DNA of 64,000 nt from NCBI GenBank assembly GCA_036852015.1, contig JAANDG010000411.1:62001-126000 (forward strand). The letters are read 5' to 3'. Below, piece after piece: positions 45,701-55,603 of this stretch. Source of the DNA: Pelodera strongyloides. Taxonomy: Eukaryota > Nematoda > Chromadorea > Rhabditida > Rhabditidae. The notes under the pieces are model-generated. The model made no database searches and had not been told where the DNA came from. It saw only the letters and a program-made list of their open reading frames with translations. The position numbers and the translations under genes are program-made. Each line of letters opens with the position of its first letter. The stretch's first letter is position 1.

Positions 45701-48292
45701 CTACGCTTGATTTCAACAATTACCTTTATAACTTTATTAGATTCCTTGGAAGAGTGAATAACCTAGGCCACAGATTTAGGCATATTTTTCCTAGGTCTAT
45801 ACATAAGCCACTAGGTGACCTTATTTTCTGAGACATGAATACAATACAAAAAGTACTGTGAAAACCTTCACATCCAATTAAAGAGAAATACCGGCTGTTT
45901 TTGAAACACATCGAGTACACCGGTATTATAATCAAGACCGTCAAAAAGCTAACGTCAAAGAAAATTATTATTGCCTAACCAAAGATAGTTTCAAAGGAAA
46001 TAAGAAAAAAATACCTCTCTCATATTCTCTCCAATCCGCGTCAAGGCCATATCTATCGGGATTGTAGTACAGATGGACAAACCATGGAAACTAAACCGAT
46101 AGGAACTAAAACTTGATTCGCACTTATTCTCTCTCTTTCTCTCTCTTTCTTTCTCTCCCTCTCTCTCTCTCTCTCTGTCTCTCTCTCTGTCTCTTTCTCT
46201 CTGGGTTTGTTTCATCTTGATTTATTATTTCTGCTGTAGCAGTAATCTACAAAGCTCGAATCTTATCTCTGATCATCACATGGCATGCAGTGTGCATTTT
46301 TTCATAGAGATCTTATAACTATTTTATTGGGGTCCTGCTAAAATACATAATATTGTACATTCAACAGGATAAGTCTTACCGTTAAGGTGCTTACCTGATG
46401 CTCTACCAGACTCTGTACCAATCCTAAGAACCAAGCAGCCGCGCATATCATAATACAGGTACCATTTGGCAGGGTGCGAAACCAATTTGGCCATTGCACA
46501 GCGGCTAACCGGGACCAGGCCACGATTGTATAGTGATAGACCATCGACCACCTAAATGTATGGAAATCAAATTATGGGAGGGCTTAAACATACCGTTTTA
46601 ACTCTAGCTCTGTATATTCTCTCTATCTCGCTCTATCTCTATATCTCTTAATTTTTCCTCTGTCTCTTTCCCTCTCTCCTCTCTATTATTCTGTATCTCT
46701 ATCCTATCAGTTTATCTCTAGCCTCACTCACTAGCCCTCTCTTGGAAACCATAGAAAAGAATAGAGAATCTTACGGTGGCACATATTATATGATATTTGT
46801 TTCCGAACATTTTCCGCGGAAAAACCAGCTAGTTTTTTACTAGTTTCCTACTAGGTTTTTAGTCGGAAAAAGCTCGGAAAACGAAAGTTTGTCGGAAAAA
46901 GCTCGGAAAATCCACGGTAAAAGCTCGGAAACGGACAAACAGACGGATCCCGAGCTCGGCCCGCCTATTTTCCGAGCTCGGCCCGAGAACCTCAAAGTTG
47001 CCGTGCTTTTTCCGAAAATCTTCTCGGAGAATACTCGGAGAATCCGCGGAAAATCCTCGGAAACGCAAAGTTTCTCGGAAAATGCTCGGGATTCATTAAC
47101 GGAGTAGCCTTCTAATAACATTACAACAATAAATTAATAAATAAAGCTCTTATCTAGATTAAAGAATGGTATACAAGGAATGCAATTGTCCAGCATACGT
47201 TTCACCAATCACGTGTCACATCGCTTTAAAAAACTGGTAGCTCAAAGAATCGCTTACCATGTAAAGTCTAAGTAGACGTGAAGATACCACCTCGACGATT
47301 CGGGTAACAAATCGCGTTTGCATAAAATCAATATTCCCGGCCAGACTCCGAACTGCAAATTATCGATTATCTAATCGATTTTAAAAAGCAAAAAGGACAG
47401 TGTATGTAAAATTCTAGTTCACTAGCTGAAAGTGAAAGACCACTGAATAGCAAAGCGGTAGGGCACATGGTTTTGGAATTGGCACTTTCCCGTAGTGCGT
47501 ACTTCTGTGACATAATTGTAACAATTTGCATATATTTATAAGCTAATGTAACTATGTAATTCTCAGACACAAACGTTTCACAAAACACGTGTCATATCGC
47601 TTTAGCATTTCTTGCCTAGACCTAGACTCTGCTCTGTGTTCAACGTTCCTCATATATATTTTAGTTCCTTATTGCCTTGTGCAAAATACCGCGTCTAATG
47701 GTCTAATATCCATTCTTGCCTTTGCAAATATGCCTAGTAATTCAATATGTTCCGGTCGAATTGCGCAGACACGAGCAAATTTTATTTTAAATAAACATTT
47801 GTAATCCGAACAAAATCGTGTGCTTTGAACTATGTGTACGTGAAAATGATGATAAAGAGGTATGATACGTGGTTTTGAAAAACATGCTGATAAACTGCAT
47901 CCTATGGCTAAGTCATCTAAGTGAGAGCCATTTTATGACATGTGGTTTTGAAACTACCCAGCTCAGAACGGCACATAAATGGAAGTTTACTTTCACAGAC
48001 CACGTCTCATACCGCTTTTTTTGTCTAGTTTACTTTCACAAAATACGTCTCATACCGCTTTATTTGTCTAGTTTACTTTCACAAACCACGTCTCATACCG
48101 CTTTAAAAAACATCGACGACTGACCTGGAGCATTAATAGAATATCAGAGATGGCTTGCGAAATCAGAAATCTGAATCCGACAATTTCGTGGCACATCTTC
48201 AGCATACTGTGTGTGATCGTCACATATAGAATGATGCCCACCGAGCCGAATATTAAAAGGAATGAACCGGCGATCGCGTCATCGGAATTCAT
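42763..48292 (-). CDS. Nematode serpentine 7TM receptor, Srx-like, complete (304 aa, 8 exons)
   Basis: Exons, 5' to 3': 48292-48125, 47352-47258, 46551-46395, 46090-46015, 45700-45572, 45117-45032, 44505-44395, 42855-42763 (TAG). All phases join exactly, totalling 915 nt. Seven hydrophobic segments: TM1 GSFLLIFGSVGIILYVTI; TM2 RFLISQAISDILLML; TM3 around YLDFTWWSMVYHYTIVAW with SRLAAVQWP replacing the DRY region; TM4 CIMICAAAWFLGLVQSL; TM5 GYYMVFNLLLMVLPFPFY; TM6 LLIPCIINTILFVIG after a basic RRQRKRF loop; TM7 AVLVVFLANCVANPILYLFF with the NPxxY-like NPILY. The basic, Ser-rich tail ends SVQSM. The SQAISD and NPILY patterns suggest the Srx chemoreceptor family. Other nematode 7TM families are possible, and the ligand is unknown. 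The ATG lies two bases after TTTTCAG, implying SL trans-splicing. Introns contain pyrimidine tracts and MITEs. Confidence 0.88.
43184..43288. repeat. GGCCGTATTCACC-family MITE, 5'-truncated
   Basis: Right end TGCGTGTTGGTGAATGCGGCC intact. The left end begins inside the element (GTGAGCCCTGCCTGGCTCACC). Confidence 0.65.
43916..44087. repeat. Palindromic MITE, AAATACCGGCCGGTTTTTGAAAC family
   Basis: TTAAAGCGAAATACCGGTCG left end, CGGTCGGTATTTCGCTTTAA right end. Lies in the last receptor intron. Confidence 0.9.
44522..44615. repeat. Short hairpin element TTTAAAGGGATCGGCTCACCTT
   Basis: 22-bp arms (AAGGTGAGCTGATCCCTTTAAA on the right) around an AT-rich loop. It begins 16 nt upstream (minus strand) of the TM7 exon acceptor. 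Another palindrome (TTTAAAGCGG..CCCTTTAAA, about 44628-44790) follows directly. Confidence 0.8.
46126..46202. repeat. Polypyrimidine (CT)n tract
   Basis: CTCTCT/TCTTT repeats with a few CTGT interruptions. A looser CT-rich tract continues the pattern at 46614-46745. Confidence 0.9.
46803..47095. repeat. Tandem CGGAAAA(AG)CTCGG minisatellite-like block
   Basis: At least ten degenerate copies of a 15-20 bp unit built on TCGGAAAAAGCTCGGAAAA. Both orientations occur around a perfect CCGAGCTCGG centre near 46950-46990. It gives GC-rich open frames on both strands that are not genes. Located in the receptor intron between 46551 and 47258. Confidence 0.75.
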
Positions 48293-48300
48293 AACTGAAA
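48293..48300 (-). promoter_or_regulatory. Probable SL trans-splice acceptor of the receptor gene
   Basis: On the minus strand CCCTTTTCAG is followed by TT and then the initiator ATG (48292-48290). TM1 starts eight residues later, so no upstream coding exon is needed. This is the usual picture for a trans-spliced nematode gene. Confidence 0.6.
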
Positions 48301-48751
48301 AGGGAAAATTTGTACGTTTAGTAAGCCTACACTGGCCCTAACACACAGCAGGGACGGGTTGCCTCTTTCGGCGAATCTATCCGATTTAATAGTACGTCTT
48401 CATAACCTGTTAACTGTTTTTTTACGAAGTTAAAGCGGTACAACATCCGGTTTTTGAATCGTATTGTGGTCGATGTAGTGTATGCAAATCTCTGCACGAT
48501 TCTGAGCGATTTTTAGTCTTATTATAACCATTTGCGTGCAATATGTGGGGATGCAATTGTCCAACATACGTGCCAAAAACAAAAACTAGCGATAAATGTT
48601 TGCGAGAATAAAACGCGAGCCCTTATTCAAAAGTCGTCACCTACAGTACTGCAAGCGATCGACAACGCGAGTAATATAGGAAATGTGCATGAGGAAATTA
48701 GATGCAAAAATTTAACTGACAGCGAAAAGAAAGACGGAAGGGATAGGAAGA

Positions 48752-48755
48752 AAGA

Positions 48756-48813
<58 letters not shown>

Positions 48814-48822
48814 GTTGAGAGA
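48752..48822. repeat. (GA)n tract
   Basis: Nearly pure GAGAGA run flanked by degenerate purine-rich sequence to about 48900. Similar tracts lie at 53035-53175 and 56138-56230. Confidence 0.95.
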
Positions 48823-50040
48823 GAGGGGGAAGGAGATATGGAGTGGCAGAGTTGCAGACAGAGAGGGAAAGCGGAAAGAAGGAGAGAGTGAATAGAGAGA
48901 AATGGAAATCACTTGAACTTTTCTTGCAAGAACCAACAAAAAAAAATACTTCGATTCCCCCATAGGTCTGGCCTGTTAAAATAAGACAATGAGCGCACTT
49001 CTTACATACTTTAAAGCGAAATACCGGCCGGTTTGGGACGGTGCGTGCTTCACGTTACGCTCCTGACTGATACGACTGATAATAACTTCCAACTAATTTG
49101 TCTACAATAATTGTATCCGAAGCACAATCATATATAATGCGGTGTTCCCGCTATCATAACTCGGTAGGGCGCAGAAAGGAAAACAGTTGCATAAACAATA
49201 AACTACATGCTAGTTTTCTAGCACAAGCTTCACAAACCACGTATCATACAGCTTTAATGGTGTGATAGTTAGAGATGTACATAACTACAAAAGGTACATG
49301 AGACCCTCGCATGCACTACGCATAATCACACTTGTTTGCCTTATAGGCATTGTTTATTTATTTGAAAACACGGAAGTTTTCTCTACGTATTCTTCCACTA
49401 ATTAAACCACTGACATTTGTAATCTCACGTAATATTTATGTACAATAAATTAATAAAAAGTTCCAATAGTAATCAAAGGATGACTAAAACTAATTCAACG
49501 AATTTCCACCTACACAAGAAAACGGAATTACTGCCGGAACCAAAGAAAATCCGTCGGAGGCCCGTCACCTGACCAATTGGTGACGAATTTCCATGAAACT
49601 TGGTCACGATATCGCCACCAAGTGGTCACCAAATGGGCTGGCCCACGAAAAACCCAAAAACCTCCGTTTCCTATGGTACATGTACATGATGAGTAAATGA
49701 ACCCACTCATAGCTAGGGTTAGGGGCCTTTTGAATATAATTCGAAAATTAATCACAAGCATCAAGTCTTTCAAACATTCAACTACATTATAACAAGGAAG
49801 CGAAGCGCAAAATTTTGTATGTTACATTTTTAATTGCACCATAGATTGAAGCCGAGTACGCTACGGCACGCTGCATTTTCTCCAAAGATTTTAGAGGAAA
49901 TAAAAGAATACAACTAAAAAAGCAGAAAAAAATTAAAAAAAAGGAAAGTTGCGAACAATAATACATGCTAATGATTATAATGAGAATGAGGAAGATATGA
50001 TATGAGAGGAGAGCCCTTATCTTGAACATATTCATGTACT

Positions 50041-50064
50041 CCCCCCCCCCCCCCCCCCCCCCCC
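50041..50064 (+). repeat. Poly-C tract (24 C)
   Basis: An uninterrupted run of C, G-quadruplex-forming on the minus strand. It mirrors the poly-G tract at 28084. Confidence 0.95.
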
Positions 50065-52063
50065 AACTTCATCCGTCTGGGAGACTGAATACGACGGAAT
50101 GCCGGCCTCAAAGCCCGAATATCTGACCGCGAACTCAATACCATAATAAATACTAATAAATATTTTACGCTTCAAGAGCTTGCACCTTTATTAATGGGGT
50201 ACAATTGCTTATGACGAGGTCATGAGCAATAGGCGACGAGTTCCAGATGACAATTACTCGATGTCTGCGGGCTAGGGACAGAGTCAATACGAATACGATA
50301 AGGTGCTGTAGTTCCGCAATTTTGAAAGAGATGGTTTCAGTCAACCTAAGCCTAAGCCTAAGCCATTAAAAACTTTACAAAATGAGGTATACCCAATTTG
50401 CTGACTCCATAGCGACCTATTGCCATTCTCTCGTAGTTTCCTTTAACAGATTATATTTTTTTCAAAATATTCTAGTTTTATTTACTAAAATTTTTTTCTA
50501 AAAATGACCAAAGAATGTTGAACCTAGCAGCTTACATTTTTTATTATGTAATTCTAAGTATTCTAGTTTTATTTTATTAAGCATTTTGCTCTAATTCTAG
50601 AAATATCAAAGAATGTTGAATCTACAAGGAAATTGTCCTTGCTATTCTATTTCGATAATAAACTCGTGATATTGTTTTCCAACCCATGACTTCCCCTTCC
50701 CATCATATGATGTACAGTACAGTACAGTGCTTCTAAAGTTGTTCAAATTCTCTTCCGCTAGGAAATTAACCCGACTTACGCTGGCGTAACCTTATTGCTT
50801 ATCTTTCTAGCAAACACGCTAAGTACGGTTTACGTGTGCTTTTCTATAGAATGATGAGCTCATCGAACATAACGGAAAGAGTTTTTTACATAATATAAAA
50901 GAGGAAACAAGTATCAGCAACTCTCATGTGAACATATGCAAATTGTAAGCCCATCATTGTTCAAAGTGGCTTGTTTAGTTTTTGAACTGTGCACTGTTCA
51001 ATCGTGCGTAAAACGACCAACTACAACATTGAAGCAGAACTGAGCACTGGGCATCAACTAAAAATGTAGTAAAACGACGTTCATATCTTACTGTATAGCT
51101 CCTTTTATTGTATATTTCAAAATTTTCATGAAAAGCTCATTAGATACACCTCATTAGCACATACTTTTCAAAACCACGTGTCATACTGCATTAATCTGTG
51201 CAGTTTGCGTGAAAATTGGCAAACTAGCAAACATTGCTCACGTATAAAATAATATGTGAATACCACTTTATTCAGACATACAATCATCACACATAAACTT
51301 CAGCATGTAGACAATAAGCTAATAAGCTATCACAGGAAAACGAAATAATTGTCGAAATCACAGAAAAACCGTCGTCACCAAATGGTTTTTACCGAAAAAA
51401 ACCATTTGGTGGTCACAAGGAGGGCACCAAATGGGTTGGCTCACAAATGGCCACAGACCAGTGAACCATCACCAAATGAGTTCACCCATTTCCTATGATA
51501 GTCCACTGGTCCACTCTCAAGAAATGACCGGAAACAAATATAACACCTTCACTCCTTCACACCTTGCGTAAATATCTCAAAGTTTACTCCTGTTTTTTCA
51601 ATTCTTTTTGCTTGACTGCCTCTAATACGATTTATCTGACACCCACACAAATCCACACACTTTATTTGCATTCTATTCAAATACAGGGGAGATTTTAGAA
51701 CCTTTGAAATGCTTGAAACACACACAACACGCACGCACAACTCGCACACACACAAAACCGGTGCTAGTTTGGAAACGAAGTTTACGGTAGGCTAATTTCC
51801 CAAAACCACAGTAGGGGATGTGATAGTGCATTGACATACTAACTGTAAACGATAACGCGTCTCCTCTGTTTTACTTTAGTAACATCCAATTCCGTGTATT
51901 ATGAACATGGACATGCAAAGCTATCTTCGGTCGTATGTCTGAGGCCGATCCGCTAGCAAGTATCCTGTATCTAATTACCCGCCTTATTAACTAACACTAA
52001 ACACGCAAGGAACCAGAGATTGCACGGAAATAAACAACCAAGCCCAGCTATTTTTGTAGCCAT

Positions 52064-52210
52064 TTTTAAAGTGGTAAGGCACGTGGTTTTGAAACGTATG
52101 GTGGTGGACAACTGTATTCCTATGTGCTGCGTGCTAATGATCATATATTTAGACTAAAAAAGATTCATATGCTATATGGAAATACAGCGTCCAGCATGAC
52201 TTTCAAAAAC
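52064..52210. repeat. Palindromic MITE, TTAAAGTGGTAAGGCACGTGG
   Basis: TTTAAAGTGGTAAGGCACGTGG left and GGGTTGTTATACCTCTAAAA right. A second left end (ACACGTGGTTTTGAAA) begins at about 52226. Confidence 0.7.
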
Positions 52211-52590
52211 GGGTTGTTATACCTCTAAAATGGTTAGACACGTGGTTTTGAAAGGTATGTTGCATATAATACTGCATTCGATCTATGTATTTTACACTTC
52301 TGTTCCATTCTGTGATTCGCGCATAGAAAAGAAATAAATCGAGGCGCAAAGAAGGTCAAAATGCTTTTTTAGGCTGCAATTTTTGAATAAATTCTGAGAA
52401 TGTAAAATATAGCGAACATGACATATTAACAAAAATGGCGTGGGATAGTTAGCTTCTTTCGGCATGCAATTGACGCAACTTGTTCTAAATTGATTATTAA
52501 ATTAAGAACCTCTCCGAGATTTGCATGAGATGTCCTAGGCTAATAATACCCAAGTAATACTTGGACTTTCAAATTATCGCCGATTTATAT

Positions 52591-52777
52591 TTAAAGCGAA
52601 ATAACGGCCGGTTTTTGAAACGCACCTCAAGTACTTGCATTCCTATGCATTTAAGCAACGTGGGGTCTAAGTCTAAGGGGCCTAGTTTTTAATCTAATTT
52701 TTGCTCATTTGCATATGCTGCATAAGAAACCAGGTGTACGCAATGCGTTTCAAAAACCGGCCGTTATATCGCTTTAA
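52591..52777. repeat. Palindromic MITE, AAATACCGGCCGGTTTTTGAAAC family
   Basis: TTAAAGCGAAATAACGGCCG left and CGGCCGTTATATCGCTTTAA right. Confidence 0.9.
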
Positions 52778-53034
52778 ATGTCAACTGAGCTTCTAAATGT
52801 ATTAAATGTCTAACGAAGCGTAGAATGCTCCAAAGCCCAAACGTGAAAGATTAAACACCACGATCAACAAGTATTAAGCAGTTTCCAAAAACCAGTGCGA
52901 AAACAAACTCCTGCAGCTAATCACATTTATTCCATGGCAATGCGTAACTTCTTCCAGTCTAACACAGTAATGAAAATTTAAAGAAATGCTGGATACTAGA
53001 GATGTGTCATTGGAAATAGAGAGGGAGTTAATGG

Positions 53035-53070
53035 AAAGAAGAGAGACAGAGAGAGAGAATTACTGAGAAC

Positions 53071-53111
<41 letters not shown>

Positions 53112-53175
53112 AGAGAGAAGAGAGAGAGAGAAGGGAGAGAGAAGAGAAAGAGAGAGTCAGAGAGGGAGGGAGAGA
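53035..53175. repeat. (GA)n tract
   Basis: GAGAGA with GAAGAGAG interruptions over about 140 bp. Confidence 0.9.
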
Positions 53176-54011
53176 GTTAAACTGTTACTCTCAAAACGTA
53201 AATGACAAATTCAAATGAGACACTATTCGTAACGGGATACCATACGTGCCCCGTGATTTAGTGGATCTGCATCTGGGTTCACAAAGACCAAAAATGGAGG
53301 CCGGGCTAGCTTTTTTGCTCTAGAAATTTGAAACATTTGCCTCCATTTTTCTATCACAACCAAAGGGACAGAGCTTAAATGAAGCACCTCCCACCACACC
53401 CCAAAATAAAGCACTAAACAAAGCGTGCGTAGAAGGCAGGGGTTTAATTCGAAATCTATTTTCGTTTTGGGGCATTTGAATGGTTGTAAAAATGGTGTGT
53501 GTAGAGTTAGTCATAAAGTTTACGACCTTACTACGTAGCTTACGCTTCCATGGTTAGGTTTTTGTATTACGTAAGTTACGCCACCAGAGCGCAGGTCCTA
53601 AATGCCTTTATTCAAGGGTGATGCAATATAGTGTTCAAAGTTTATACTTGTCAAAAAATCGCCCAGTTATTTGCATACAACACTTGGAAAACAGCGTCCA
53701 AAATACGTTTCAAACACCGGATGTTATACTGCTTTAAGACCTGAATTACCCTGCACTTTTTGCAAGAAAAAGCTTACTGCACGTGCGTTTTTTGCTCAAA
53801 TTCTCTCGCAAAAACTCACATTTCCACCCAGAGTTGATTCCCTTTTGAGCCTGAGTCAAGTAGTTTTTAATAGTAAACGAAGGGGGAAGAGGAAGCTTAC
53901 GTTCAAAACATGAGGTCCTAGGCCAATAGCTGCTTACACCTAGAATAAGGCCAGGAAAACATTCATGTCATAGCAAATGATTTGCAGACTTCGTGAATGC
54001 ATTAAATAGAT

Positions 54012-54067
54012 GCTTAGGCTTAGGCTTAGGCTTAGGCTTAGGCTTAGGCTTAGGCTTAGGCTTAGGG
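54012..54067 (+). repeat. Interstitial telomeric repeat (TTAGGC)n, about 9 units
   Basis: Nine nearly perfect GCTTAG/TTAGGC hexamers, the nematode telomere unit, far from any chromosome end in this window. It lies 29 bp upstream of the MITE at 54096. Confidence 0.95.
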
Positions 54068-54095
54068 CTCATACTGAGTCTTTTGATTCCTAGTG

Positions 54096-54516
54096 TTAAA
54101 GGAGGAGGCTCACGAGAGTGAAGTGCTCAAATGGTTTCCTTTTATCGAAATATGATGGTATTAAGTTCCGAAAGACATGCTTTACAAAGCAAAAGCTTTT
54201 AATTGGAAGGAGTAAATCAATATAAGACTATGAAGTCTATAAAAATTTTGGATCGTAGTAAATAGTTGATTTCCATAGTGGGCATTCAATTTTTTTGCCG
54301 GTTTGCAAAATGACTTGTAAATTTGCATGCCCACTATGGAAATCAACTATTTACTACGATCCAAAATTTTTATAGGCTTCATAGTTTTATATTGATTTAC
54401 GCCTTCCAATTAAAAGCTTTTGCTTTGTAAAGTATGTCTTTTGGAATTTAATATCAGCGTCTGTCGATAAAAGGAAACTATTTGAGCACTTCATTCTCGT
54501 GAGCCTCCTCCTTTAA
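54096..54516. repeat. Palindromic MITE, GGAGGCTCACGAG family, TTAA-bounded
   Basis: TTAAAGGAGGAGGCTCACGA left and CTCGTGAGCCTCCTCCTTTAA right, arms about 190 bp. The centre carries a further palindrome (CCACTATGGAAATCAACTAT). Longer relative of 2258-2605. Confidence 0.9.
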
Positions 54517-54813
54517 CCGTTAACGTCAAAGTTAAGATTCCTATAACGTGTAACTCTGGTAAGGTATGGGTTCATTCCATAGAAAAGCATTACTCTATTA
54601 TTGCAAAGAGTGCGCTGCCTACTACGTAGTAACGCTTGGGTTATGTTCTTGTGTAGTGTGGTATGTTCCCTAGTCTCACACAGCGTGTGGTTACCTATAA
54701 TAACACAATTGGTTTGCCTATTATATGCATAGCAAAGGTTGCTGGTACCTACTATTTTACCTACTGTATGATATAGTAGCGCATGGGTTGCCTTGTGTGT
54801 ATACATACCTGAA

Positions 54814-54816
<3 letters not shown>

Positions 54817-54851
<35 letters not shown>
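54817..54851. repeat. (AAT)n microsatellite
   Basis: About 11 uninterrupted AAT units. Confidence 0.95.
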
Positions 54852-54974
54852 GAAATTTATTTCCAGGTTGCATGATGCTTTTAAGGTGACAGTTACTGTA
54901 TGTGGAAAATCAAAGAAAAGGGAAACCAATTGTAAAACCATTAAGAAATAGCAGTACGAGTAAGTAAATGGGCT

Positions 54975-55345
54975 TGGGTTACCTTACATAGTATGTATAG
55001 CAAAAGCGTGGGCTTACTACCTCCCCCTCACTCTTTTACAACTTAGCTAATCTTTGACTTGTGGTCTTACGATTGGATTCATCCATTGTGCACAACGCTG
55101 AACCTAGTTTCTGTTTCTGGCGGCTTAGGCTTAGGCTTAGGCTTAGGCTTAGGCTTAGGCTTAGGCTTAGGCTTAGGCTTAGGTTACCTGATATACTCTC
55201 TATACTATGTATAACCAAAGCGTGGGCTACCTACTTCCCCCTCACTCTTTTACCACGTAACTATCTTTGACTTGTGGTCTTACGATTGAATTCATTGTGC
55301 ACAAAGCTGAGACGAGTTTCTGTTTCTGGCGGTAATTGTTTGGAA
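54975..55345 (+). repeat. Tandem duplication, with a telomeric array at the junction
   Basis: Copy 1 (about 54975-55121) and copy 2 (about 55184-55342) share GGTTACCT, AAAGCGTGGGCT, CCCCCTCACTCTTTTAC, GACTTGTGGTCTTACGATTG, CATTGTGCACAA and TTTCTGTTTCTGGCGG. Copy 1 runs straight into the TTAGGC array after CTGGCGG. Copy 2 continues into unrelated sequence after the same CTGGCGG. Confidence 0.85.
55123..55183 (+). repeat. Interstitial telomeric repeat (TTAGGC)n, about 10 units
   Basis: Ten almost perfect units. It is placed exactly between the two copies of the 54975-55345 duplication. Shorter TTAGGC runs occur near 31535-31556, 40629-40655 and 42900-42926 (+) and near 44858-44884 and 50345-50365 (-). 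Confidence 0.95.
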
Positions 55346-55429
55346 TACGTGCGGGCGGAACAGATTGAATTTATTTATTTATTGAAGGAGAAGAGTAACA
55401 AACCCCCAACACGAATGCAACACCACACT

Positions 55430-55603
55430 TTAAAGCGAATACCGGCCGGTGTTTGAAGCACATCGAGTAGAGCAGCATTCATATGCAGCGTATGCAAATG
55501 AGCATAATTATAATAAAAATCGAGCTAAATTCGAGCAAATTAGAATAAATACGTAAGAATTCAGTTGTACACGTTTCAAAAAAAGACCGGAATTTCGCTT
55601 TAA
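55430..55603. repeat. Palindromic MITE, AAATACCGGCCGGTTTTTGAAAC family
   Basis: TTAAAGCGAATACCGGCCGG left and GACCGGAATTTCGCTTTAA right, with slightly decayed arms. Confidence 0.85.
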
